The position numbers and the translations under genes were made by a program. DNA of 64,000 bases from Phycisphaerae bacterium (GTDB lineage: Bacteria; Planctomycetota; Phycisphaerae; Phycisphaerales; UBA1924), in assembly GCA_022180725.1 (NCBI GenBank), contig BQMO01000011.1:1-64000 (forward strand), read 5' to 3'. Under the pieces are notes generated by a model. It searched no databases. It saw only the letters and a list, made by a program, of their open reading frames with translations, and was not told where the DNA came from. Of the stretch, positions 24,638 through 34,411 are shown one piece after another (position 1 is the first letter of the stretch; each line of letters starts with the position of its first letter).

Positions 24638-27484
24638 CTACACCGAGTACACCTGCAAGACCTCATCCCCGAAGTGATTGATCACCTTCACCGCGATCCG
24701 TCCCTTCTTCCCTCGCTCGCCCCGCGGCCGCTTGAACGGGCGGCTCATCGTTGAATACAGCGCCGACCACGCCCCCTCGTCCACCTCGGCCCGCAGCGCC
24801 CGCTTCAACTTGTCGTATGGCCCCTCGCCCTTCTCCGCGCCGGCACCGGTGAAGTAGGCGTGCCGCACGAAGAAACTCTCGCCGTTGTAGTCTGTGTCGA
24901 TGAACCAGCACGCGATGTCGTCCACGCTGCTGGAGCGCACCTCGCCCGTCGTGGGGTCGTACACGTCCAGGCCCTTGATCTCGACCACGGCGTAGTCGGC
25001 CACGCGGGCGTCCTTCCCCGCGTCGGGGGGCATCTCGTCCTTCTTCGCGTCGCGGATGTCGATGTCCGGCTCACCGAAGATCATGAACAGGTTGCCCGCG
25101 CCCGTCTTCTTCAGCAGGTCGCCCATCGCGATGTCGGCGTTGATCCGCACCGGCAACACGGCCAGTTTCCCGTATCGCTTGGCCTCTTCTCCGACGTGCG
25201 GGTCAAACGCGAAGCCCGCGATCAGGAGCGTGTCGAACCCCACGCCCTGCACGGCTTCCTTCGCGGCTTCCTTCACGAGGTCCGGGCCAACGGTACCGTG
25301 CTCGGGGCCGATGCAGACCGCCACACGCACGGCCTTGCCGCCCTTGTCGGTGTATGTCCCCACACCCTGAATCCACTCGCCCGGGTGCGGGTCGAGGCTT
25401 TGGAAAACCATTTTCTCGCCCTTGAAGGTGTTCTGCACGCCCGCGCGCTTGAGGTTGTCCAGGACCATGCGGCCGAAGTTGTCAGGGCCGATGACCTTGG
25501 TGACGCGGGCCGCGCCCGTCCCGTCGTCTTCGGGTGTAGCGGTAAAGTCCTTGCGCTGCTGGAGGGAGAGGTTGCGGTGGGGGCTGAGGCTCTCGACGGT
25601 GAATGGGCCGCAGACGCGGAGGCGTTTGTTATCCTCGTACGGCTTGTCGAAGAGGAGTTCGGTGTCGGCGTGGCGGGCGATGGCCGCGTCGATCTCGGCG
25701 CGGGTCATGCCTTCCTTGATGTCCGGGTTGTTGGCGATGCTCTTAAGCGTGACGTGCGGTACGCGCTTGTAGATGAACCCGCGGCGGATGTCGGGGGCGT
25801 CGAGTTCCCCGGCCTTTGGTGCCTCGATGGCCTCGATCAACCGGGCTTGTGCACCGGTGCTGGGCGCGCTCTGCTCCAGGAATGAGCCCGAACGCTCACG
25901 CTCCAGTTTCCTCCCCTCGGGGCTGTCGGCGGGGATGTAGTACGGAAAGCGTGCGGCCATGAGGCGGGTGCGGGCGAGGGTGAGGGCGACGCGGGAGGTG
26001 TCGGTGGTGATCCAGCGGCGGCCCCACTGCTCGGCGACGAAGGCGGTGGTCCCCGAGCCGCAGGTGGGGTCGAGGACGAGGTCGCCGGGGTCGGTGGTCA
26101 TGAGGAGGCAACGTTCGATAATCTTCGTGCTCGTTTGCACGACGTAAACCAAGCCGGTGCCGATTTGAACAGACTCCCAGCGATCGTTCATGGGAACGAC
26201 GGGGAAGTCGTCGATCAGTCGCAAATACTGCAAAGACTTTCCCGATGCCTTCAGACGCCCCGCTACCCCTAGCCGCCTGAGACCGGCAACAGACGTTTTC
26301 CAGTGGGACGAAACACCCGGATGAAAAGACAGGTTGTCGAAGTCAAACGAGACTGTGGTGTCGGGGCGAAAGCCCGAACTCAGCAAAGAAGTCAGACGCG
26401 CGCGCTTGCCGTTGGTTTCAATTTCCCCCGATTCAGCCTCTCTGCCGCTTAATCGGCGGAACTTCCCATTCTCTTCCAAGACCGAGTCGTATCTCTCGAA
26501 GGAATGGAATCCCCGCGAGCGTTCCTGATACAACTGCCGATATTTAACCGTACCCTTGTCCTTTGCGTAGAACAGTAGGTAGTCGATTGTCTGCGGTACC
26601 AGCGCCTGCTCGGTGGAACCTGTTTTCTGAACGCAGATCGTGGCGACCTGATTCTCGCTGCCAAACACCTCGTCCATCACGCTCCGCACGAGATGGACGT
26701 TCTCATCGCCGATCTGGACAAAGATCGACCCACTCTCGGTGAGGAGTTCGCGGGCGACGGTGAGGCGGTCGCGGAGGTACGACAGGTACGAGTGGATGCC
26801 CAGTTCCCATGTGTCGCGGAAGGCCCGCATCTGCTCGGGCTGCCGTACCACATCCTCGGCCTTGCCATCCTTCACATCCCGCTTGCGCGTGCTGACCTGC
26901 CAGTTGGAGCCGAACTTGATGCCGTAGGGCGGGTCGAAGTAGACCATCTGCACCCGCCCCTTGAGCCCCTCCTTCTCGGCGAGCGAGTTCATGACGAGGA
27001 GGGAATCGCCGAGGATCAGGCGGTTGGACCAATGGCCTTGGTGCTGGTAGAAGTCCACACGGGACGCGAAGTCCTCGGGCAGGCCGTTGAAGGCGGTGTA
27101 AGGGTCAAAGAGGAGATTCTGCTGATCGCTGTCGCCGACGCCGGGCGGCTTCGGGGCGTGGCGACGGAAGTCGTCGATGATCGCCTGCGGGTGGATCTTC
27201 TCCTGAATGAAGACCGGGACGGAGGGGACGTCGAGGCCCCCACTCGCGTCCTGCTCGTCCTTGCCGCGCCACACCAGTTGCGGGTCGAGGTCGGGGTTAC
27301 GGGGGTAGAGGACGGACTTCTTCTGCTCGTCGTCCTTGACGAAGTCGCGGAGTTCCTCGGTAGGGATGTTCGGGCGCGTGTCGCGGTGACGGACCGAAGC
27401 GATCTCGGTGCGGACCGGCGGCGCGGACTTCGCGGGGCGAGTGGCGGACTTCTTCACGGCATTGGAGGCGGGCTTCTTGGGCAT
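24638..27484 (-). CDS. type III-like restriction-modification methyltransferase (Mod)
   Basis: The product is 948 residues, longer than usual for Mod (about 600-650). Motif order is beta class: DPPY (Asp184 in VYFDPPYGIKFGS), a target-recognition region, then LDPTCGSGTTAFVAEQ at about 471-486. It would transfer methyl from AdoMet to adenine N6 or cytosine N4. Residues about 290-460 are encoded by DNA that is visibly less GC-rich, consistent with exchange of the target-recognition domain. The extra C-terminal part (about 520-948) has strand-rich segments and is shared by related long Mod proteins. It starts 6 bp after the res stop, so the two are translated together. Confidence 0.88.
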   Translation of the reverse strand: MPKKPASNAVKKSATRPAKSAPPVRTEIASVRHRDTRPNIPTEELRDFVKDDEQKKSVLYPRNPDLDPQLVWRGKDEQDASGGLDVPSVPVFIQEKIHPQAIIDDFRRHAPKPPGVGDSDQQNLLFDPYTAFNGLPEDFASRVDFYQHQGHWSNRLILGDSLLVMNSLAEKEGLKGRVQMVYFDPPYGIKFGSNWQVSTRKRDVKDGKAEDVVRQPEQMRAFRDTWELGIHSYLSYLRDRLTVARELLTESGSIFVQIGDENVHLVRSVMDEVFGSENQVATICVQKTGSTEQALVPQTIDYLLFYAKDKGTVKYRQLYQERSRGFHSFERYDSVLEENGKFRRLSGREAESGEIETNGKRARLTSLLSSGFRPDTTVSFDFDNLSFHPGVSSHWKTSVAGLRRLGVAGRLKASGKSLQYLRLIDDFPVVPMNDRWESVQIGTGLVYVVQTSTKIIERCLLMTTDPGDLVLDPTCGSGTTAFVAEQWGRRWITTDTSRVALTLARTRLMAARFPYYIPADSPEGRKLERERSGSFLEQSAPSTGAQARLIEAIEAPKAGELDAPDIRRGFIYKRVPHVTLKSIANNPDIKEGMTRAEIDAAIARHADTELLFDKPYEDNKRLRVCGPFTVESLSPHRNLSLQQRKDFTATPEDDGTGAARVTKVIGPDNFGRMVLDNLKRAGVQNTFKGEKMVFQSLDPHPGEWIQGVGTYTDKGGKAVRVAVCIGPEHGTVGPDLVKEAAKEAVQGVGFDTLLIAGFAFDPHVGEEAKRYGKLAVLPVRINADIAMGDLLKKTGAGNLFMIFGEPDIDIRDAKKDEMPPDAGKDARVADYAVVEIKGLDVYDPTTGEVRSSSVDDIACWFIDTDYNGESFFVRHAYFTGAGAEKGEGPYDKLKRALRAEVDEGAWSALYSTMSRPFKRPRGERGKKGRIAVKVINHFGDEVLQVYSV

Positions 27485-27490
27485 GGCGGA

Positions 27491-30400
27491 TCAGCGAGTG
27501 GGGGTGGGCGCGAGAGATTGCTGTGCGATGGCTAGCGCCGTGAGTTCAGGGAGTTTCTTGCGGATGAGGGATTGCAGGTCCCACGGGTCGGCACCTTCAA
27601 GGAATGCCCACCGGCCGTGCTGGCCCGTGCCGTTGACAGCGGGGACCCAGAGGTCGCGGGCGGTGGAGACCTTGGCGGCCTTCTTGTCGCCGATGTCGCC
27701 CGAGCCTTCCTTGTGGCCGGAGATTTCGAGGATGAGTTTGAGGGGGTCGTTCGCGCCACGGCCATCGTTGATCCAGACGAGGAAGTCGGGGATGTAGCGG
27801 GCGGGCTCGCCGTGGTATGTGTAGGGAATGGTGAAATGGAGGTTGTGGTTCTTGGCGTAGCACAGAACCTCGACCATGTCTTCCAGCGACTGCGCGGCTT
27901 TCTGCTCCCAGGTGTCGGTGTCGGCGACGACGTGGGAGATGTGGCACTTGTCGGCCTGCGTGGCGTAGGTGGGGCGCGTGGTGTCGAAATCCACGGCCCG
28001 GGTGGAGCCGACCGGATCGTACGGATTCATAAGGGGAAGCAGGCGGCGTGTGCCCTTGTCACCGCGGACGATGGCCTTGTAGATCTTCGCGGCGGCCTTG
28101 TGCTGGAGTTCGGTAAAGAGGAGCAACTGCGGAAAGGTGTTGTCCTTCAGGATCAGTGACCCGGCAAGCCACTGCTCGCAGATGCCCAACACCTCAGGGA
28201 ACCGCCACGGCTGGGGATCGCCGCCGTTGGCGCTGATGTACTCGCTGAGGACGCGGTGCGCGAGGCGGAAGGCGACCTCGCGCGGGCGAACCGAGCGAAC
28301 TTCATCGAGCGTGTGATACTCGCGTTCGCCGACGATGGGCGCGACCTCGACACGGGAGGGCACATCGCGGGTCGTGAGGGGCAACTTGGCATCTTCGCCG
28401 AAGTCGGCGCGGAGCGGGGCGTCGGCCAGTTCGTACCGATAGCCGTCAACACGAGGGAAGGAGAGTTCGAGGTGTGCGCGGTCGGCGAGAGCGCGGACGC
28501 GCGTCGGGGGTGGCCCGGGCCGCGGCTCCTTCACCTGCCCGTTGGACGGGATGAACGAGAACGGGACGCCGTACACCTCGGTGTACTCGACGGGGAAGGC
28601 GTCGAAGGTGATGTCCTGGCCGTTGACGTTGATGGTGTGGGGGCGGGCGCGATAGGACATTCGGCGCAGGCCACGTCCGACGACCTGCTCACAGAGGAGT
28701 TGCGTGCCAAACGCGCGGACCCCGAGAACGTGGGTGACAGTGTTGGCGTCCCACCCTTCGGTGAGCATGGAGACGGAGACGACACAGCGGATGTGTTCGC
28801 CGAGTTTGCCCGGCTTGCCGACGGTGTTCAGGACCTCGCGGAGCAGGTCTTCGTCGGTGAGGGCGTCGGCGTCCGCGCCGGGGTACCGGAGGCGATATTC
28901 GTGCTTGAACTCATCGAGTTCCCGGGCGGCGATGGCTTTGAAATCCGCGCTCATGGTGTCGCCGGATTCGAGTTGCTCGGAATCGACGAGAATGGTGTTG
29001 GGGCGGTGGCGGAACACATTCGTACCGTCATGGCCGCGCTCGACGTTGGAGAAGACGTCGAGTTTGCCGGGCACAACTACGGCGGGGGATTCGGTGCCGT
29101 CGACGCCTGGCAGAGTCTTCTCGTAGCCGCTGATCCAGTCGAAGACCATCTTCGAGACATTGGTGTTGTTGCAGACGACGATGAAAACGGGGGGCGTGGC
29201 AAGCGTGTTGTGCCCCGCGGCGCGGTCGGACTGCCACGACTTGAAGCGCTTCTCGTAGTTGCCATAGAGCGAGAGCAAAGCGCCTTCGAGTTCTTTCGGT
29301 AGGCGTGGCTCCTCGGTGATCTGCTGCGTGCCGCGGCCCTTGCGGGGAAGTTCGTCGCGTATGCGGACCCAAAGATCGCGGTAGGTGGGCATCGTGCCGG
29401 TGAGGGCATCGTCCGCGACGGGCACGCGAGGGACCTTCACGATCCCCGATTCGATGGCGTCGATGAGCGAGAAGTCGGAGACGACCCACGGGAAGAGCGT
29501 GCCTTCGCTGTATCCGCTGCCGCGCAGGAAGAAGGGGGTAGCCGAGAGGTCGAAGACCGTTTTGATGCCGATCTTCTCTTGGATCGCGGCGAGGCCTGTA
29601 AGCCATTGGTGCGCGGCCTTGTTGCGCTCCTCGGCTTCTTGGCGCTCGTCGCCCGTCAACTTGTCCGGCTTGGCGTCTTCGTCGGGCTTGCGGCGGTAGC
29701 AGTGGTGTGCCTCGTCGTTGATGACGATGATCTGCTTGTTGCGCCCGAGTTCGCGGCAGACGCGGTTGACCATCTCGCCCACTGATTCGACGAGCGCCGG
29801 CGAAGGCTCGCCCTCCTTGGAGAGCAGGTCCTTCGTGAGTTTCGACGCCCTGAACTTCTCGCGGCGTCGGAAGGCATGGTAGTTTGTGACCACCACCTTG
29901 GCGCGGCCGAGATCGTCCTGAAGGTCGGAGGGGACGATGTCGAGGGCCTTGTAGTAGTTCGCCGGGTCGGCGGGGAGCAGAACCCGCAGGCGGTCGCGGA
30001 TCGTGATGCCGGGGGTGACGAGCAGGAAGGCGTCGGTGAATCGGGCATCCTGCGGGTTGCGGGCCTTGTTGATGGATTGCCACGCGATAAGCATGGCCAT
30101 GACAACGGTCTTGCCGCTGCCGGTTGCCATCTTGGTGGCCACGCGAAAGAGGCCAGGGTTGGCGTTTGACGACACATCGAGCAGGTGGTTCTCGATCCAC
30201 TGGTCGCCGACCTTCTTCGCGACCTCGGTGATGTAGATGAGCGTCTGGAGGGCCTCGATCTGGCAATAGAAGAGGGGACGGCCGCGGCCGGGATTGGTCC
30301 AGTGGTCGAGCAGGCGGGCCGTCACGGGCGTCGTGTCGAGCGTGTACCGCCCCGTCACCCACTGGCGCACGCGGGTGCGGATCTGGTTGACGGTAGGGTT

Positions 30401-30607
30401 TTCCTCGATTCGGTCGCCGGTCCAGTCCTCGATGGTCTGCTGCCCGCTGGTGCGGCTGCGGGGCTGGGCGATGGGCACGAAGTAGGAACTGGGCCGGCGT
30501 GCGGAGACGATCTCGCTGGTGATGCCGCCCTCGTCGAAGCGATAGTGCCGCTCGGGGGCGGCGAACGGAGAGTTGATGATCGGGTTTTCGATGACGACGG
30601 GGGGCAT
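27491..30607 (-). CDS. type III-like restriction subunit (Res), helicase-nuclease
   Basis: The product is 1038 residues. It is a superfamily 2 helicase with Walker A ATGSGKTV (Lys166), DEAH-type box NDEAHHC (Asp298), FDLSATPF and GRGLRRM (motif VI). Near the C-terminus YIPDFLVWIND (about 938) followed by LILEISGHK is the place of the PD-(D/E)xK nuclease; the usual ExK reads EIS, with Lys two residues later. The enzyme should translocate on or switch along DNA after Mod recognises an unmethylated site and then cleave. It heads the operon res-mod-sir2, with a promoter just upstream at 30620-30649. Confidence 0.88.
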   Translation of the reverse strand: MPPVVIENPIINSPFAAPERHYRFDEGGITSEIVSARRPSSYFVPIAQPRSRTSGQQTIEDWTGDRIEENPTVNQIRTRVRQWVTGRYTLDTTPVTARLLDHWTNPGRGRPLFYCQIEALQTLIYITEVAKKVGDQWIENHLLDVSSNANPGLFRVATKMATGSGKTVVMAMLIAWQSINKARNPQDARFTDAFLLVTPGITIRDRLRVLLPADPANYYKALDIVPSDLQDDLGRAKVVVTNYHAFRRREKFRASKLTKDLLSKEGEPSPALVESVGEMVNRVCRELGRNKQIIVINDEAHHCYRRKPDEDAKPDKLTGDERQEAEERNKAAHQWLTGLAAIQEKIGIKTVFDLSATPFFLRGSGYSEGTLFPWVVSDFSLIDAIESGIVKVPRVPVADDALTGTMPTYRDLWVRIRDELPRKGRGTQQITEEPRLPKELEGALLSLYGNYEKRFKSWQSDRAAGHNTLATPPVFIVVCNNTNVSKMVFDWISGYEKTLPGVDGTESPAVVVPGKLDVFSNVERGHDGTNVFRHRPNTILVDSEQLESGDTMSADFKAIAARELDEFKHEYRLRYPGADADALTDEDLLREVLNTVGKPGKLGEHIRCVVSVSMLTEGWDANTVTHVLGVRAFGTQLLCEQVVGRGLRRMSYRARPHTINVNGQDITFDAFPVEYTEVYGVPFSFIPSNGQVKEPRPGPPPTRVRALADRAHLELSFPRVDGYRYELADAPLRADFGEDAKLPLTTRDVPSRVEVAPIVGEREYHTLDEVRSVRPREVAFRLAHRVLSEYISANGGDPQPWRFPEVLGICEQWLAGSLILKDNTFPQLLLFTELQHKAAAKIYKAIVRGDKGTRRLLPLMNPYDPVGSTRAVDFDTTRPTYATQADKCHISHVVADTDTWEQKAAQSLEDMVEVLCYAKNHNLHFTIPYTYHGEPARYIPDFLVWINDGRGANDPLKLILEISGHKEGSGDIGDKKAAKVSTARDLWVPAVNGTGQHGRWAFLEGADPWDLQSLIRKKLPELTALAIAQQSLAPTPTR

Positions 30608-30619
30608 GGGCGCAGGGAC

Positions 30620-30649
30620 AGAATACTCGGAATCCCGGGGCGTTGTCAG
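30620..30649 (-). promoter_or_regulatory. sigma70-type promoter of the res-mod-sir2 operon
   Basis: Read on the minus strand, CTGACA (30649-30644) and TATTCT (30625-30620) are separated by 18 bp. The res ATG follows the -10 box by 12 nt, giving a very short leader without a Shine-Dalgarno site. Confidence 0.55.
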
Positions 30650-31123
30650 GAGGCGAGAGAACAGGACGCGCTACGCCTTTAGGGGGTGAACGCAGCCAGC
30701 CGCGGCGGCGCAAAAAGAAGGGCGGAAGTCCGTGACTCCCGCCCCTTGAATCGTCCGGCGACTAGCCCGTTGGGCGATTCCCGTACCTTGGCGCAGATCA
30801 CACCTGCCGCGACGCGGCGTACGCCTGGGAGCGCTAGTCACGCTTCCCTTATCCGGGGGCTGGTGAATACACGCGCGAATGCGCCTCTATGGCGCTGCGG
30901 CAGTGATTACCCGGAACCGTCAAAATGGCTTTCAATGGCCACCTCCTTCGGTTACGAACTTCTTCGGAAGCAGTCTATGCCGGTTGCATGGGGCCGCGCC
31001 ATCCGTTTTCTCATCCTTGACCCATGTCGGTTCCGCAGAGCACCCCCGGGTACGCTCCGCGCAACACCGGGCGACGGTTGATCCCCGTTGCGGCATTGAT
31101 CCAGATCGGCATGGGGTAGTCGG
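30650..31123. other. divergent non-coding region upstream of the defence operon
   Basis: These 474 bp hold no supported gene. A hairpin-forming inverted repeat lies at 30718-30747 (AAGGGCGG paired with CCGCCCCTT), after an A run. The rest separates the defence operon from the replication module and should contain the promoter for the gene at 31124, which could not be pinned down. Confidence 0.45.
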
Positions 31124-32299
31124 ATGACTCATGACTCGATAGCCGTCGAACAACTGTACATGGAGGTGCACAGTCTCACCTCCGCGGTTGCACAAGTCGC
31201 GACTGCACTCCGAATCCACGGACAGATGCGAGCGATCCCTCGCAATCCCATCCTTCAGTCAACCAGTCGCCGATTGCCCGGCGGCCGGAAAGCCCGTTCT
31301 GTACGCAAACTCACGGCGGCGGAGTCGGCGGCAATCCATGACAAGCGCCTAAGCGCGGCTGCGGAACTGGTTGTGGACAGCGTTATTCAGTTTGACGCGG
31401 AGTGGCGTCGCGTTCGGCCACGGGTCTTGGACATGCTTGCGCGTGCTCGCGAGGTGCACGACGCCAAGTCGCCACCCTGCCGCATCGGCCGCGTGGCAGA
31501 GGTCAGTCATCTGGACGTGGCGGCTGACATCTTCGGCATGATCAGCACGAAGTTCGCGAACATCCCGCACGACCATGGAATGACGCAGCCGCCGGGATTC
31601 CGGGACGCTCTTCTGCAGTCATGGGCATACCACAACACTCTCGAGCACGAAACGCTTTCGCTCGTCTTTGAAGACCTGAGTGAGAAGACCGTGAAGAGTG
31701 CGCTGGACGATTTGTGCGTGCACCTCAAGCGCGAGTGCTTGGACATTCAACGGATGATTGCTCTGCAGCATGCAAAGACACGCGACCGCGGCGACTCGCA
31801 AGTGCAGTCGGGCTCAACTCCCAGCCCGAAGCGCCGCCTCACCAAGCCGGAGGTCGCAAAGGGCATCCGGTCACACCTTCGGCGGGCCGCGTGGCCGGGG
31901 TACGAGAAAATGAGCCGACTTCTCAAGTGCTCGCCCTCGTGGGTCCACAAGACCGTCAAAGACACGCCGGGCCTCGCCGCGCAGGTCAACGCTGCGTCGA
32001 AGACCTCCACTGGGGGGCACGGGGCCCGATCCCGGAAGCGAACGGCCGCCAATGAGGCCGACCCGAACGCTCTCGACCCGGCCGATGTCGCCCAAGCACG
32101 AGACTCGGAGGAGGCACTCAGGCGGCTCATCGCGGCCTCTCCTGAGTGTCGTGCGACGGTCAACCGTCTGACAGACAAACAGCGTCAGAAACTGGCGGAG
32201 GATTTGGCGGCCATGCCAGCCGCGGATCGCGAGAGCATGCTCGACACCCTTGTTCAGGATGCCATTCGCGAACGCCCGGCACCGCGCAAACGCAGGTAA
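31124..32299 (+). CDS. hypothetical DNA-binding protein at the head of the replication module
   Basis: The product is 391 residues from the ATG at 31124 (MTHDSIAVEQLYMEVHSLTS); the ribosome site is weak. Residues about 1-210 are helical, with an amphipathic start. Residues about 225-290 are basic with an HTH-like segment (YEKMSRLLKCSPSWVHKTVK). The tail is Lys/Arg-rich (KTSTGGHGARSRKRTAANEA) and ends in more helices (NRLTDKQRQKLAEDLAAMPA). No family was recognised. It is on the same strand and just upstream of the small DNA-binding genes at 32377 and 32595, so it may regulate or assist element replication. Confidence 0.55.
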   Translation: MTHDSIAVEQLYMEVHSLTSAVAQVATALRIHGQMRAIPRNPILQSTSRRLPGGRKARSVRKLTAAESAAIHDKRLSAAAELVVDSVIQFDAEWRRVRPRVLDMLARAREVHDAKSPPCRIGRVAEVSHLDVAADIFGMISTKFANIPHDHGMTQPPGFRDALLQSWAYHNTLEHETLSLVFEDLSEKTVKSALDDLCVHLKRECLDIQRMIALQHAKTRDRGDSQVQSGSTPSPKRRLTKPEVAKGIRSHLRRAAWPGYEKMSRLLKCSPSWVHKTVKDTPGLAAQVNAASKTSTGGHGARSRKRTAANEADPNALDPADVAQARDSEEALRRLIAASPECRATVNRLTDKQRQKLAEDLAAMPAADRESMLDTLVQDAIRERPAPRKRR

Positions 32300-32376
32300 C
32301 TCGGCGGAATACTGAAGATTCGCGCGAACGAACGCCTCTCCAAAACGGCCCATGCGTGGCCGCAGGAGAACGTTCG

Positions 32377-32598
32377 ATGTCGAGTCCAGAACCCCACCTT
32401 CTTACCGTTGGCCGAATCGCCTCCGCGCTCGGCGTCCCCATCCATCGTGTCGCCACGGTGCTCCGGACCCGCCCGCATATCCGGCCGTTGGCCAGGGCGG
32501 GCACGCTCCGGCTGTTTGACAAGGCCGCGATGGCGATGGTCAGGCATGAACTGAACGCGATGGACGCCAAGCGTGCCTCGCGCGGGGGGACGCCATGA
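32377..32598 (+). CDS. small MerR/HTH-like protein
   Basis: The product is 73 residues; the ATG at 32377 follows AGGAG. The sequence LLTVGRIASALGVPIHRVAT followed by GTLRLFDKAAMAMVRHELNA fits a MerR-like or excisionase-like winged helix. Its stop overlaps the start of the next gene (ATGA), so translation is coupled. It probably binds DNA at the element ends or at a promoter. Confidence 0.65.
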   Translation: MSSPEPHLLTVGRIASALGVPIHRVATVLRTRPHIRPLARAGTLRLFDKAAMAMVRHELNAMDAKRASRGGTP

Positions 32599-32789
32599 CC
32601 ACCCCACCGCCCCCGCCGCCTCCGCAGTTGTACACGGTTGCCCAGACCCGGGCCATCCTCTGCTGCTCGCGTCGCACCGTTGATCGCCTCGCCGCCAAGG
32701 GGCTGCTCAAGGTCGTCAGACTCGGCCGCGCGGTCCGGGTCTCGCGCGAGAGCGTCGAACAACTCATCGCCCGTGGAGGCCAGCCATGA
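32595..32789 (+). CDS. excisionase-like HTH_17 protein
   Basis: The product is 64 residues. After a Pro run (TTPPPPPPP) it has the classic helix-turn-helix of excisionase/HTH_17 proteins: LYTVAQTRAILCCSRRTVDR, then LLKVVRLGRAVRVSRESVEQ. Such proteins bend DNA and direct recombinases towards excision. It overlaps the gene before it and the replication gene after it by ATGA. Its position before a serine recombinase suggests a recombination directionality factor, although it could instead be a repressor. Confidence 0.75.
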   Translation: MTTPPPPPPPQLYTVAQTRAILCCSRRTVDRLAAKGLLKVVRLGRAVRVSRESVEQLIARGGQP

Positions 32790-34411
32790 CCTCCGGCATC
32801 CCCCCGGAATCCATCGTGCCGCACGGCGTGCCACCGGCCTCGTGGGCGGCCATCGGCGCGGAGCCCGACAACGGCGGCTGGCGCATCCCCGAGCGCGACG
32901 CGGACGGAGAGATCATCGGTTGGTCCCGCCGCTTCCCGGATGGAAGCAAGGGGTTCGTGAAGGGCGGCCACCGCGGGCTGACCATGCCCCCCTCGCTCTC
33001 CGCCTACGGCGGGTCCACCGAGGACGATCCGATCTTCGTCGTCGAAGGCGCGACCGACGCGGCCGCCCTCCACGGGCTGGGGCTGGACGCCATCGGCCGT
33101 CCGAGCGCTCATGGCGGGGTCAACTTCCTAGCACACCTGCTCCGCAACCTCCACGTCTGCATCATCAGCGAGAACGACGGCACCGCGGGGGCACCCGGGG
33201 CGTTCAAGGTCGCCGACCGTCTCAAAGCGGTCTGTATGTCCGTGAAGGTGATCTTCCCGCCAGCGGGTGTGAAGGATGCCCGCGAGTGGGTGGCACAGGG
33301 CGCGACGAAGGAAGCGCTTCTCGCGGCGTCGAAAGACGCCCCGCAGGTCGCGGATTCGTTTCTCCCCCCTATAGAGGGGGGGAGGGAAGGAAACGAGTTC
33401 AACCCCCGTCCCGTGACCGAACTCGGCCCAGCCGCGCCGACCAACTGGCTTTGGAACGGGTACATCGCGGAGGGGCACGTCTCCTTGCTGACCGGCTACT
33501 GGAAGGCGGGCAAGTCCACCTTGCTGGCGCATGTGTGCCGCGACATGGTGCTCGGCGGCGGGCTGACGGAGGCGTCCGTCTATGGTGACATCCTGATTGT
33601 CAGCGAGGAGAGCGAATCGCTCTGGTGCCTCAGGCGGGACGAAGTCGGTCTTCCGAGCGCCGTGCAAGTAGGCTTTCCCGAGTCCTTGGCGAGGATGTCG
33701 CTAGGAGAGTGGCTCCACTTCATCGAGCGGATTCGCACACTCGCCCGCGAGCGCAACTACCGGCTGGTCGTGTTCGACACCATCACGAACATCTGGCCCG
33801 TGATCAACGAGAACGACGCCTCGCAGGTCACGGCCGCCCTCAAGCCGCTGCGGGCGCTGGCCCGCGACGGGGTGTCGGTGCTGCTCATCCACCACCCCAA
33901 GAAGAACAGCGAAGGGGGCGAGTTGAGCCGCGGTTCCGGCGCGCTGCTCGGCTTCGTGGACATCATCGTGGACTTCACGCTCGCCGTGCCGAACGACCCC
34001 AACAGCCGCCGGCGCGTCCTGAAGTGCCGCTCGCGGTTCCCCGAATGCCCGAGCGAGGTCGTGATCGAACTGACCGACGCCGGGTACGTGGTAATCGGCG
34101 CTCCCTCGCGGGCCGCCAGCGGTGACCGCCAGATGGTGATCGACGGGCTCCTCGTCGGGAGGCCCGGCGGACTTACACCTGACGACTTGATCTCGGCGTG
34201 GCCTACCAAGCCAGCGCCGAGCGTGAAGACGATCACGGCAGACCTCAAAGCGGGGTTCGCTTCCGGGCGATGGCGACGGCTGGGCACTGGCCGCCGTAAC
34301 GACGCCTACCGGTACGCCCTTGCCTCTGGTTTCGTTTCTTTCCCTGACGGGGTCTTAGGGGAGGGAAACGAATCCGGCGCGGGTATTGCCGCCGGGGAGG
34401 TCGCGCCGTGA
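32786..34411 (+). CDS. TOPRIM-ATPase replication protein (primase/RepA-like helicase)
   Basis: The product is 541 residues. Residues about 80-150 form a TOPRIM domain (IFVVEGATDAAALHGLGLDA, then CIISENDGTAG). Residues about 215-420 are a RecA-type ATPase of the RepA/AAA_25 group: Walker A TGYWKAGKSTL (Lys243), YRLVVFDTITNIW as Walker B region, and VLLIHHPKK. The remainder contains a winged-helix-like end. Proteins of this layout initiate replication of plasmids, phages and satellites. It implies that the excised circle can replicate on its own. It overlaps both neighbouring genes by stop-start overlaps. Confidence 0.85.
   Translation: MTSGIPPESIVPHGVPPASWAAIGAEPDNGGWRIPERDADGEIIGWSRRFPDGSKGFVKGGHRGLTMPPSLSAYGGSTEDDPIFVVEGATDAAALHGLGLDAIGRPSAHGGVNFLAHLLRNLHVCIISENDGTAGAPGAFKVADRLKAVCMSVKVIFPPAGVKDAREWVAQGATKEALLAASKDAPQVADSFLPPIEGGREGNEFNPRPVTELGPAAPTNWLWNGYIAEGHVSLLTGYWKAGKSTLLAHVCRDMVLGGGLTEASVYGDILIVSEESESLWCLRRDEVGLPSAVQVGFPESLARMSLGEWLHFIERIRTLARERNYRLVVFDTITNIWPVINENDASQVTAALKPLRALARDGVSVLLIHHPKKNSEGGELSRGSGALLGFVDIIVDFTLAVPNDPNSRRRVLKCRSRFPECPSEVVIELTDAGYVVIGAPSRAASGDRQMVIDGLLVGRPGGLTPDDLISAWPTKPAPSVKTITADLKAGFASGRWRRLGTGRRNDAYRYALASGFVSFPDGVLGEGNESGAGIAAGEVAP

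Noticed and set aside
27700-27810. inactive nuclease in Res because ExK reads EIS
   Set aside because: From memory, related long Res proteins often have E-(V/I)-(S/T)-G-x-x-K here, so this is probably a family variant, not a loss.
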